A stretch of DNA of 8,496 nt from Spirochaetia bacterium. Its GTDB lineage: Bacteria > Spirochaetota > Spirochaetia > PWKH01. The stretch spans positions 1-8,496 of the forward strand of contig SKXS01000038.1 in NCBI GenBank assembly GCA_007128345.1. The letters are read 5' to 3'. A program made the position numbers and the translations under genes. The notes beneath the pieces are model-generated. The model saw only the letters and a list, made by a program, of their open reading frames with translations, was not told where the DNA came from and did not search any database. How positions within the stretch are numbered: position 1 is the stretch's first letter; every line of letters begins with the position of its first letter. Below, piece after piece: positions 1-6,877 of the stretch.

Positions 1-1088
1 AAATCCTCAAGATGCTCTACCGCAAGGCTGAAATACTCATATTTGACGAGCCCACCGGGGTGCTTACCCCGCAGGAGACCCATGAGCTCATGCACATTAT
101 GCATGAACTCATCAAAGAGGGGAAATCGATCATTCTGATCACCCACAAGCTTCGTGAAATCAAGGAAATTGCTGACCGCTGTTCGATCATCAGAAGAGGT
201 AAACTTGTCGGAGTGGTGGATGTGAAGAAGACCTCCGAAAAAGAGATGGCCTCCATGATGGTTGGGCGAGAAGTCTCCTTCAAGGTTACCAAGAAAGCCG
301 CGAAACCGGGAGATCTTGTGCTGGATGTGCAGAACGTGAGCGTTCAGGATGAGCGCAAGTACCGTATCCTTAAAAATTTCTCTGTACAGGTTCGGGCGGG
401 AGAGATCGTCGGCATCGCGGGGGTGGACGGGAATGGACAGCGGGAACTCGTCGGGGCAATTACCGGTCTTACCCAAGTAGAGTCAGGAAAAATCCTGCTG
501 AAGGGAGAGGACATTTCCCGCTACAGCATACGCAGGAGAAATGAAGCAGGGGTGGCGCATATACCTGAGGATCGGCACAAGCACGGCCTGGTGCTCGACT
601 TTACACTTGCCGGAAACATGGTGCTCAAATCCTACTATCAGGAACCCTACTCCCGCAGGGGAGTGCTCAACGACGAGGTTATTCAGGAGCATGCGGATAA
701 AGTGATCAAGCTCTTTGATGTCCGCTCCGGACGGGGGGGTCTGAGCCTGGCCAAGCAGCTTTCAGGGGGCAACCAGCAGAAAGCCATTGTCGGCCGGGAG
801 ATCGACATGAACCCCGAACTGCTCATCGCGGTACAGCCCACCCGGGGCCTTGATGTCGGGGCCATAGAGTACATACATAAGCGGCTTGTAGAACAGCGGG
901 ACAACGGCAGGGCAGTCCTGCTGGTCTCACTGGAACTTGACGAGATCTTCAACCTCGCAGACAGGATCGCCGTCATCTCCAACGGCGAGCTCATTGACGT
1001 GGTGGAAACCAACAAAACCAATGAGGAGGAGATCGGGCTCATGATGGCCGGATACAAGAGAGGGGAAACACATGAAGCGAATGCCTGA
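1..1088 (+). CDS. Nucleoside-type ABC transporter ATP-binding protein, 5'-truncated by the window edge
   Basis: This is the ATPase subunit of a BMP-family (NupO/YufO-like) importer that energises nucleoside uptake through the two permeases that follow. It carries two nucleotide-binding domains in tandem. The reading frame is open from base 3 (residues I-L-K before the Met at base 12), so that Met is internal. About 150 residues, including the first Walker A, lie upstream, judged against a usual family length near 510. Numbering from that Met: Walker B of domain 1 is ILIFDEPTG (8-16) with catalytic E13, and its switch His is H45. Domain 2 has a degenerate Walker A, GVDGNGQ (137-143), lacking the GK[ST], a good signature LSGGNQQ (250-256), Walker B ending in Q275 rather than Glu, D-loop GLDVGA (279-284), and Ser in place of the switch His. 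As far as I recall this asymmetry is normal for the family. The end overlaps the next start by 17 nt. Confidence 0.93.
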   Translation, partial: ILKMLYRKAEILIFDEPTGVLTPQETHELMHIMHELIKEGKSIILITHKLREIKEIADRCSIIRRGKLVGVVDVKKTSEKEMASMMVGREVSFKVTKKAAKPGDLVLDVQNVSVQDERKYRILKNFSVQVRAGEIVGIAGVDGNGQRELVGAITGLTQVESGKILLKGEDISRYSIRRRNEAGVAHIPEDRHKHGLVLDFTLAGNMVLKSYYQEPYSRRGVLNDEVIQEHADKVIKLFDVRSGRGGLSLAKQLSGGNQQKAIVGREIDMNPELLIAVQPTRGLDVGAIEYIHKRLVEQRDNGRAVLLVSLELDEIFNLADRIAVISNGELIDVVETNKTNEEEIGLMMAGYKRGETHEANA

Positions 1089-2127
1089 AGCCTTGATCAT
1101 GGCGATTTCAGCAATTGTGCTGGGCATCCTGGCCGGAGCACTGCTGATGGTTTCCATTGGGAGCAATCCCATTGCAGGGTACTACCATCTGATGCGCGGC
1201 AGCCTGATGAGTGTTATGCGGATCGGCAACACCATTGCGACATCCATCACCCTCATCCTGACAGGACTCTCGGTAGCCTTTGCCTTCAAGACCGGTCTGT
1301 TCAATATCGGGGCTTCCGGGCAGATGCTCATGGGAGGTCTGTGTGCAGTCATCATCGGACTGAATGTGGTGATTCCCCGGCCGCTGCTTCTGCTCCTGAT
1401 GATTGCCGCAGCGTTTGCCGGGGGCGCAGCCTGGGGATCAGTACCTGGATTCCTCAAGGCGAAGTTCAATGTCCATGAGGTGGTTGCCACCATCATGATG
1501 AACTGGATAGCCTACTGGGTGGTCTACTATGTAGTCCCCACGTACCTGAAGGGGGCATTCCTTGAGACTGAATCGAGGATACTTCCGGCTCAGGCCTCGC
1601 TCCGGGCGCCGTGGCTGACGAATCTCTTTAACGGATCCTACATCAATTTGGGTATCGTCATAGCACTCGTTGCAGTATTTGTCATACGGTTCATACTCAA
1701 CCGTCTTGCATTGGGTTTTGAACTCAAGGCAGTGGGATTCAATCGGCATGCCGCACTCTACGCCGGCATCCATGTGAATCGGAATATTATCCTCTCCATG
1801 GTGATCGCGGGAGGACTGGCGGGACTTGCAGGGGTCACCTTCTATGCCGGCTACGCGGTGAATATGCAGATCGGCGTGCTTCCCATCCAGGGATTTGACG
1901 GCATTGCCGTGGCACTCCTGGGAGCGAACAATCCTCTGGGAGTTCTGGGGGCGGCGCTGTTCTTCGGGCTCCTCCATTCAGGGAAGGGGTTTATGAACGC
2001 CATGACGGGCATTCCCCCTGAGATATCCGATGCGATCATCGCGACCATCATCTACTTCACTGCTACCAGCCTGATTATCCAGCGTGTTTGGGTCAGGTTC
2101 AGCAGGTTTAAGAAAGGAGGGAAGTGA
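1072..2127 (+). CDS. Nucleoside ABC transporter permease, first subunit (NupP/YufP-like)
   Basis: Inner-membrane permease of the BPD_transp_2 family, 351 residues, and one half of the translocation pore of the nucleoside importer. Hydrophobic segments cover most of the chain, starting at about residues 8-30. Family hallmarks are GLFNIGASGQ (75-84), the stretch FNVHEVVATIMMNWIA (132-147), which probably contacts the ATPase, and GFDGIAVALLGANNPLG (274-290). The ATG at 1072 sits 6 nt after an AGAGAGGGG ribosome binding site (1057-1065) and lies inside the end of the ATPase gene, so translation is probably coupled. The C-terminus is short and basic (RFSRFKKGGK), as expected for a cytoplasmic tail. 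Family assignment is firm. Nucleosides rather than sugars as substrate are inferred from the downstream phosphorylase. Confidence 0.95.
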   Translation: MKRMPEALIMAISAIVLGILAGALLMVSIGSNPIAGYYHLMRGSLMSVMRIGNTIATSITLILTGLSVAFAFKTGLFNIGASGQMLMGGLCAVIIGLNVVIPRPLLLLLMIAAAFAGGAAWGSVPGFLKAKFNVHEVVATIMMNWIAYWVVYYVVPTYLKGAFLETESRILPAQASLRAPWLTNLFNGSYINLGIVIALVAVFVIRFILNRLALGFELKAVGFNRHAALYAGIHVNRNIILSMVIAGGLAGLAGVTFYAGYAVNMQIGVLPIQGFDGIAVALLGANNPLGVLGAALFFGLLHSGKGFMNAMTGIPPEISDAIIATIIYFTATSLIIQRVWVRFSRFKKGGK

Positions 2128-2128
2128 C

Positions 2129-3079
2129 ATGTGGGATATTGTTGCGCAGATATTTCCCTATGCAATAGCCTACACCATACCTCTGCTTATCACCGCACTG
2201 GGCGGCCTCTTCAGCGAACGCAGCGGGGTTATCAATATCGGGCTGGAAGGACTTATGGTGATCGGGTACTTCTGTACCGCCATCACAGTACGCTACCTGG
2301 AACCGGTTATGCCTCCGGGTACAGCTGTTCCCATCGGGCTTTTAGCTGGATTTGTTGGCGGCATGATATTCTCATTGCTCCATGCCTTGGCATCCATCAA
2401 TCTGAACGCAAACCAGGTGATCAGTGGAACGGCTATTAACATGATGGCAGGTGCGCTTACGGTGTACCTGGCCCGCACCATAACCGGAAGCGGGAATATC
2501 CTCATTCGTACGGGACTGTTCCGCAGGACCGTCCCCGTGCTTTCCCAGATTCCTATTATCGGACGGCTCTTCTTCACCCAGGTCTACAGCTCCACATGGC
2601 TGGTGCTCGCCATCCTGCTGATCAGCTGGTTCCTGCTCTACAAGACCGCCTTCGGGCTCAGACTCCGTTCCTGCGGTGAACACCCTGGAGCGGCTGCTTC
2701 TGCCGGTATTAACGTGTATCTCATGCGCTATCTCGGCGTCATGATATCAGGGGCGTACGCAGGACTCGGCGGGGGCATCATCATGGTTACCTACTCAGGC
2801 GAGTTTGGGGGAACCGTAGCAGGACTGGGGTTTCTCGCCCTGGCTTCGCTGATCTTTGGTCAGTGGAAACCCTTCGGGGTGCTGGGGGCAACCTTCTTTT
2901 TCGGGTTCGCCATTACCATTGCCAATGTATCTCAGGTGATCCCGGAATTTGCGGTAATACCGCCGCTGATCCTTCGGGTGTTTCCCTATGTGGTGACCCT
3001 CTTGGCCCTCGTGGTGTTTTCCAAGAGCTCACAGGCGCCGAAGGCAATCGGCCAGCCCTACTATCCAGGACAGGGATAG
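2129..3079 (+). CDS. Nucleoside ABC transporter permease, second subunit (NupQ/YufQ-like)
   Basis: Second pore-forming permease, 316 residues, BPD_transp_2 family, expected to pair with the preceding permease. Hallmarks are LFSERSGVINIGLEG (27-41), NANQVISGTAINMMA (93-107), the cytoplasmic loop GLRLRSCGEHPGAAA (176-190) and LASLIFGQWKPFGVLGA (238-254). Several long hydrophobic helices are visible. The frame could be opened earlier at 2084, but the ATG at 2129 is preceded by a near-perfect AAAGGAGGG (2113-2121) and starts 1 nt after the upstream stop, and the added N-terminus (MFGSGSAGLRKEG...) is not family-like. I therefore choose 2129. The 21-nt gap to the phosphorylase contains no terminator, so the genes should be co-transcribed. 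Confidence 0.95.
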   Translation: MWDIVAQIFPYAIAYTIPLLITALGGLFSERSGVINIGLEGLMVIGYFCTAITVRYLEPVMPPGTAVPIGLLAGFVGGMIFSLLHALASINLNANQVISGTAINMMAGALTVYLARTITGSGNILIRTGLFRRTVPVLSQIPIIGRLFFTQVYSSTWLVLAILLISWFLLYKTAFGLRLRSCGEHPGAAASAGINVYLMRYLGVMISGAYAGLGGGIIMVTYSGEFGGTVAGLGFLALASLIFGQWKPFGVLGATFFFGFAITIANVSQVIPEFAVIPPLILRVFPYVVTLLALVVFSKSSQAPKAIGQPYYPGQG

Positions 3080-3100
3080 CTTTTTCCGGGAGGAGTACAT

Positions 3101-3937
3101 ATGCATGATGATATGAAGAAGCTGCAGGAAGCTGCAGACAGAGTGAGACAGAAGCTCAGCAGCCAGCCTGAGATCGGTATGATCCTGGGTTCTGGACTTG
3201 GGGTGCTGGCTGACGAGGTGGAAGATCCTGTACTGATTCCCTATGGAGAGATTCCCCACTTTCCGGTGTCAACCGTGGAGGGACATGCCGGACAGCTGGT
3301 GGGGGGGACCCTTGCAGGCAGGCAGGTACTCATTCTGCAGGGAAGGTTCCACTATTATGAAGGATACTCCATGAAGGATGTGGTGTTCCCTGTCAGGGTG
3401 ATGAAGCTCCTCGGTATCAGTAACCTCCTGGTGACCAATGCAGCAGGGGGGGTGAATACCTCCTTTTCCCCCGGGGATCTCATGGTAATCGCCGACCATA
3501 TCAAGTTTCACGATGAGAGCCCCTTGAGGGGGCCGAACCTGGATGCCTTCGGGCCCAGATTCAACGATCTGTCGGCTGCCTACACTCCTGAGCTCCAGCA
3601 TCTGGCAGTAGAGACGGCTGCTCAGCTCGGCATCAGCATCAAAGCAGGGGTGTATGCATATATGCCGGGCCCCAGCTTTGAAACCCCCGCAGAAATCCGC
3701 ATGCTCCGCATGCTTGGCGCAGATGCGGTAGGCATGTCTACAGCCCCTGAAGTAACTGCCGCCTCCCATGCAGGAATGCGGGTACTGGGGATTTCCTGCA
3801 TCACGAACATGGCAGCGGGCATATTGCCGCAACCGCTTACCCACGCTGAGGTTATGGAGACCGGCCGGCAGGTCCGGGATGTGTTCAGCAATCTGATCCG
3901 TTCGATCCTTTCAGGATGGGAGGTGAGTTCAGCTTGA
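3101..3937 (+). CDS. punA: Purine nucleoside phosphorylase, trimeric PNP-I type
   Basis: Cytoplasmic enzyme that cleaves purine (deoxy)nucleosides with phosphate to free base and (deoxy)ribose-1-phosphate. Its 278 residues fit the low-molecular-mass trimeric class. Visible motifs are GSGLG (30-34, phosphate loop), VEGHAG (59-64), GRFHYYEGY (81-89, with R82 and H84 for phosphate and ribose), TNAAGG (112-117), GPSFETPAEIR (190-200) and GMSTAPEV (211-218). E198 and N236 (in CITNMAAGI) match the Glu/Asn pair that recognises 6-oxopurines in the mammalian enzyme (E201/N243). Inosine and guanosine are therefore the likely substrates rather than adenosine. The ATG is preceded by GGGAGGAG (3088-3095) at 5-nt spacing. 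Its position right after the ABC permeases makes this an import-then-phosphorolysis operon. Two runs of seven G lie in the coding sequence. Confidence 0.96.
   Translation: MHDDMKKLQEAADRVRQKLSSQPEIGMILGSGLGVLADEVEDPVLIPYGEIPHFPVSTVEGHAGQLVGGTLAGRQVLILQGRFHYYEGYSMKDVVFPVRVMKLLGISNLLVTNAAGGVNTSFSPGDLMVIADHIKFHDESPLRGPNLDAFGPRFNDLSAAYTPELQHLAVETAAQLGISIKAGVYAYMPGPSFETPAEIRMLRMLGADAVGMSTAPEVTAASHAGMRVLGISCITNMAAGILPQPLTHAEVMETGRQVRDVFSNLIRSILSGWEVSSA
3918..3937 (+). promoter_or_regulatory. Ribosome binding site and TTGA stop/start overlap that set the cupin start
   Basis: GGAGGTGA (3919-3926) lies 7 nt before a TTG at 3934, and that TTG shares bases with the TGA stop of the phosphorylase (TTGA, 3934-3937). 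An in-frame ATG at 3916 has no good upstream Shine-Dalgarno site and overlaps this one. The same kind of 4-nt overlap recurs at the next junction (ATGA) and two genes later (GTGA), which supports TTG as the real start and translational coupling. Confidence 0.7.
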
Positions 3938-4455
3938 CGGCTCAGGAGATTATGGATCTGTTCAGTCTGAACCCGCTGCCCCGGGAGGGAGGATACTTCA
4001 GGAGAGTCTACCTTGGAGGCGATGTGGTATCGGGAGCCTCGCTTCCCGGCAGGTACGGCCGCGACAAGGTCCTCGGTTCCTCAGTGCTCTATCTCATCAC
4101 CCCTGAATCATGGTCCTCACTCCATAGACTCCAGGGTGATGAAATCTGGCATCTCTGCATGGGAGGGCCGGCTGAACAGCTGCTGCTCTATCCAGACGGG
4201 ACCTGTCAGGTCCGCATACTGGGAAGCACAAGCAAATCCGGGGAACTACCTGTTTCGGTTGTGCCTCACGGTGTCTGGCAGGGAACCAGACTGACATCTG
4301 GTGCCTCTTTTGCCCTGTTCGGGGTAACCATGCCCCTGGCCTACGACGATGAGGATGTGACCTTTGCCGGTACCGAAGAGCTTATCAGCCTGTACCCCCA
4401 GTGCCGTGACATGATAGCTGCGTTTCGCCAGCATGAAGGAGATGATTTTCTATGA
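3934..4455 (+). CDS. Cupin_5 (DUF985) family protein
   Basis: A protein of 173 residues when started at the TTG, with the full pattern of the Cupin_5/DUF985 family: LNPLPREGGYFRRVY (12-26), LITPESWSSLHRLQGDEIWH (54-73), a central LLLYPDG (83-89), VVPHGVWQGTRL (109-120) and a C-terminal FGVTMPLAYDDEDV (129-142). The fold is a small beta-barrel. H64, E70 and H73 are the obvious pocket or metal-ligand candidates. To my knowledge no biochemical activity is established for the family (yeast YML079w has a structure without a known function). It is locked between the phosphorylase and the SDR by 4-nt overlaps, so it probably acts in the same pathway, perhaps on a sugar-like ligand, but this is inference. 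Starting instead at ATG 3916 would add six residues. Confidence 0.88.
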   Translation: MTAQEIMDLFSLNPLPREGGYFRRVYLGGDVVSGASLPGRYGRDKVLGSSVLYLITPESWSSLHRLQGDEIWHLCMGGPAEQLLLYPDGTCQVRILGSTSKSGELPVSVVPHGVWQGTRLTSGASFALFGVTMPLAYDDEDVTFAGTEELISLYPQCRDMIAAFRQHEGDDFL

Positions 4456-5225
4456 ATACCTGTGATCCCCGCCGTTTGATATCTCTGGATGGGCAACATG
4501 CGCTGGTCACAGGAGCAGCAGGCACTATTGGGAGTGCGGTAAGCCGGCTGTTTGCTGCGGCAGGCGCATCAGTAACCCTTCACTGCCATGGGAACATCAA
4601 ACGTGCGGAGGAGCTTGCGGGAGATCTGCAGGCAGCAGGATCTGCAGTTACAGTTCTCCAGGGAGATCTTCGTGATGAACAGTCCGTACGCAATCTCTTC
4701 GAACAGGCCCAAAATCTGCTGGGTCCCCTCGATATCCTGGTGAACAATGCGGGAATCTTTACCGTATCACTGCAGGAAGAGCTCACCGCAAGCCAGTGGG
4801 ATGAGGTCTTCAGCCTCAATGCCAGGGGAGTGTTTCTCTGCTGCAGGGAAGCCTCAAGTATGATGAAAACCTCCGGTGGATCCATCATAATGGTTTCAAG
4901 CATCAATGCGCATCATCCGGGCTTCGGCGGAACTGCTCACTACGATGCCGCAAAAGGGGCTGTGGATGCATACACCCGTTCGCTGGCAGCGGAACTCGCA
5001 TCGCACAGCATCAGGGTAAATGCGGTAGCCCCCGGCTTAGTGGATGCGCCAAGGCTGCGGGAGCATGCATCGGACCTCGCGGAATCCGTACTGCAGCGGA
5101 CTCCGTTAGGAAGACTGGTAACTCCTGATGATGTAGCTGGGGCAGTGCTTTTTTTAGCATCACCGGCATCTGCGTGCATCACCGGAACGACCATGATAGT
5201 TGACGGAGGATACCTCCTGACCTAG
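4452..5225 (+). CDS. Short-chain dehydrogenase/reductase (SDR), substrate unknown
   Basis: Classical SDR of 257 residues with a Rossmann fold, expected to oxidise an alcohol or reduce a carbonyl using NAD(P). Motifs in order: TGAAGTIG (20-27, dinucleotide binding), GDL with D72 (adenine contact), NNAG (98-101), N123 of the catalytic tetrad, S149/S150, Y164-x-x-x-K168, PG at 194-195 and the C-terminal TGTTMIVDGGY (244-254). There is no acidic residue at the end of the second strand (VTLHCHGN, 41-48), so NADP is at least as likely as NAD. The ATG overlaps the cupin stop (ATGA), with AAGGAG (4436-4441) 10 nt upstream. Context suggests a substrate linked to nucleoside catabolism, for example a pentose. 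General SDR motifs cannot decide this, and FabG-like or sugar dehydrogenase roles remain open. Confidence 0.93.
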   Translation: MNTCDPRRLISLDGQHALVTGAAGTIGSAVSRLFAAAGASVTLHCHGNIKRAEELAGDLQAAGSAVTVLQGDLRDEQSVRNLFEQAQNLLGPLDILVNNAGIFTVSLQEELTASQWDEVFSLNARGVFLCCREASSMMKTSGGSIIMVSSINAHHPGFGGTAHYDAAKGAVDAYTRSLAAELASHSIRVNAVAPGLVDAPRLREHASDLAESVLQRTPLGRLVTPDDVAGAVLFLASPASACITGTTMIVDGGYLLT

Positions 5226-5244
5226 GTGGGAGAAGAGGATATGC

Positions 5245-5955
5245 GTGAAAAGTGAAAAAAAGCCGGTAAAAATTCTCTGCCTCTCTGATGTGAAGTCTCC
5301 ATTGGTGTACTCAAGCAATATCAAAGAACGGTTCGGTGATGTCGATCTAGTCATCGGCGCAGGGGACCTTGTCATGGACTACTACGGGTTCATCGTTTCC
5401 ATGCTCAATAAACACCTCTACTTTGTCTTTGGAAACCATAACCTGAAACACTTGCGCAGGTTCAAATTTCCAAAGCATGCTTCCGCAGAACAGCATGACT
5501 TCATGGGCAACCCGCAGTCACATGAAGTTATGACCGATTACTTCGGTTCCACCTATATAGGGGGGAAGGTGGTCTACCTTAAGGAGCAAGATCTCATCAT
5601 CGCAGGTATGGGCGGATGTATGCGCTACAATCGGGGCGAGAACCAGTATACAGACCTGTATATGCATCTGAAACTCATGCGCCTGGTTCCAAAGCTGCTG
5701 TGGAATCGGCTGGTGCGGGGACGTTTCCTCGATATATTTATTACCCATGCCCCGCCCAAGGGTATTCATGACCAAGAAGATCGGTGCCATCAGGGGTTTT
5801 CCGGTTTTCTGTGGTTCATGAGGCGCTTCAGGCCCCGATATCTGCTTCATGGCCACGTACACCTGATTGACATGAACCAGCAGCGGGAGAGCACATACCA
5901 TGATACCCAGGTGATCAATGTGTATGAGTACTACCTCCTGGAGGTGCAGCAGTGA
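5245..5955 (+). CDS. Calcineurin-like metallophosphoesterase with altered first metal motif
   Basis: A 236-residue protein with most of the metallophosphoesterase signature: GAGDL (38-42, with D41), FGNHN (62-66, with N64 and H65), ITHAP (166-170, with H168) and HGHVH (202-206, with H204 and H206). These are two-metal phosphoesterase ligands, so a cytoplasmic hydrolase of a phosphate ester or a nucleotide is expected. The first motif, normally D-x-H, reads LSDVKS (13-18): D15 is kept but the His is replaced by Lys. I have the impression that a subfamily with such a change exists, but cannot confirm it here. Start is GTG at 5245 with GAGG (5235-5238) 6 nt upstream. An ATG four bases earlier is out of frame and stops after four codons. 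It is 19 nt downstream of the SDR and is coupled to the next gene by a GTGA overlap. Confidence 0.85.
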   Translation: MKSEKKPVKILCLSDVKSPLVYSSNIKERFGDVDLVIGAGDLVMDYYGFIVSMLNKHLYFVFGNHNLKHLRRFKFPKHASAEQHDFMGNPQSHEVMTDYFGSTYIGGKVVYLKEQDLIIAGMGGCMRYNRGENQYTDLYMHLKLMRLVPKLLWNRLVRGRFLDIFITHAPPKGIHDQEDRCHQGFSGFLWFMRRFRPRYLLHGHVHLIDMNQQRESTYHDTQVINVYEYYLLEVQQ

Positions 5956-6872
5956 TTGACCGTACGGCATACCAGGCTAAAGAGGATTTTTCCCGCGCAA
6001 AAACTAAAGCGGTCTTCCAGTCGATTTTTGGGCTTTTGGGCATAGAGAAGAAAGAACTGCTTCCCTTCTACGATGTGAAGGAACTGGTCAAGTCGAAGAA
6101 GGAGCAGTACCTTGGTATGCGTACCATACCGATACACAAGATTGTAGGGAGCGAAGGGAGGTACTACGATTTCACCTATTCGTTCCTGCCGAAAAAACAG
6201 ATGCTTCGCAACCGCTGGGTAAATATTGACCGGGCGCATCTGTCGAACGTGAATTTACCACCCATTCAAGTCTATAAACTCGGGGGAGTTTACTTTGTGC
6301 GGGACGGAAACCACCGGGTTTCCGTAGCAAGGACCCAGGGTGTAGAGTTTATTGATGCTGAAGTTGTGGAACTTGATTCGGAAATATCCATAGAACCCGG
6401 CATGACCAAGGATAAGCTGAAGCGGAAGCTTCTGGAGTACGAGCGCTGTCAGTTTATTGATATCCTCAAGCAGCACAAACTGGATCAGATAATGAACCTC
6501 AGGGAAATTCGGTTCACAGCACCCGGGCGTTACCAGGAAGTACTCAATCATATATTTGTACATAAGTACTACATGAACCAGGACTCAGCCGAAGAGATAT
6601 CCCTTGATACGGCCGCCCGTTCATGGTTTGAGCATGTCTACACGCCTATTATCAGGATTATCAGGAGCGAGATGATTCTAGCCAGGTTTGTGGGGAGAAC
6701 TCCCGGAGACCTCTATATGTGGGTTGTCAAGCATTGGGACGACTTGAAGCACAAGTACGGCCAGGAATACTCCATGGAGGAGGCGGCTGTTGACTACTCC
6801 AGGAAATTTGGCGTTTCCCTATGGAGGAGAATACTGAACCGGTTGTGTAACAGGAAGACCGGAAAATCCTGA
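5952..6872 (+). CDS. ParB/sulfiredoxin-like domain protein of unknown function
   Basis: A 306-residue protein. The segment 59-140 has the ParB/Srx layout: IPIHKIVGSEGRY (59-71), then PPIQVYKLGGVYFVRDGNHR (103-122) and SVARTQGVEFIDAEVVE (124-140). DGNHR (118-122) is the counterpart of the GERR-type box in ParB and the nucleotide-binding box in sulfiredoxin and ADP-dependent serine kinase. I see no helix-turn-helix typical of chromosome-partition ParB. The C-terminal half is helical and charged, and GRTPGDLYMWVVKHW (248-262) recalls the RTxxDLYxW motif I associate with DUF4032-type proteins, which I have not checked by search. Start is GTG overlapping the preceding stop (GTGA), with GGAGGTG (5940-5946) 5 nt upstream. 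Partner of the metallophosphoesterase by coupling. Nuclease, kinase or regulator are all possible. Confidence 0.75.
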   Translation: MIDRTAYQAKEDFSRAKTKAVFQSIFGLLGIEKKELLPFYDVKELVKSKKEQYLGMRTIPIHKIVGSEGRYYDFTYSFLPKKQMLRNRWVNIDRAHLSNVNLPPIQVYKLGGVYFVRDGNHRVSVARTQGVEFIDAEVVELDSEISIEPGMTKDKLKRKLLEYERCQFIDILKQHKLDQIMNLREIRFTAPGRYQEVLNHIFVHKYYMNQDSAEEISLDTAARSWFEHVYTPIIRIIRSEMILARFVGRTPGDLYMWVVKHWDDLKHKYGQEYSMEEAAVDYSRKFGVSLWRRILNRLCNRKTGKS

Positions 6873-6877
6873 AACCC

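Noticed and set aside
1438..1977. Long antisense open frame opposite the first permease
   Set aside because: Composition mirrors the coding strand, with no domain and no start signal. The plus-strand permease motifs are unambiguous. The same applies to the antisense frames opposite the phosphorylase (3269-3844) and the metallophosphoesterase (5518-5970).
2084..2128. Upstream in-frame start for the second permease
   Set aside because: It overlaps the first permease, has a non-family N-terminus and lacks a ribosome binding site. ATG 2129 has AAAGGAGGG at 8-nt spacing.
3121..3137. GCTGCAG repeated with a 3-nt spacer near the phosphorylase start, a possible hairpin
   Set aside because: The spacing allows little stable structure and the repeats encode the LQEAAD helix. 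No sign of a regulatory role.
4623..4647. Direct repeat GATCTGCAG in the SDR gene
   Set aside because: Only 9 bp, two copies, in an Ala/Gly/Gln-rich coding stretch. Chance codon repetition is enough.
5241..5255. Four-codon ATG minigene (ATG CGT GAA AAG TGA) overlapping the metallophosphoesterase start
   Set aside because: Most likely chance. The GTG at 5245 is better placed after the GAGG site and opens the conserved frame.
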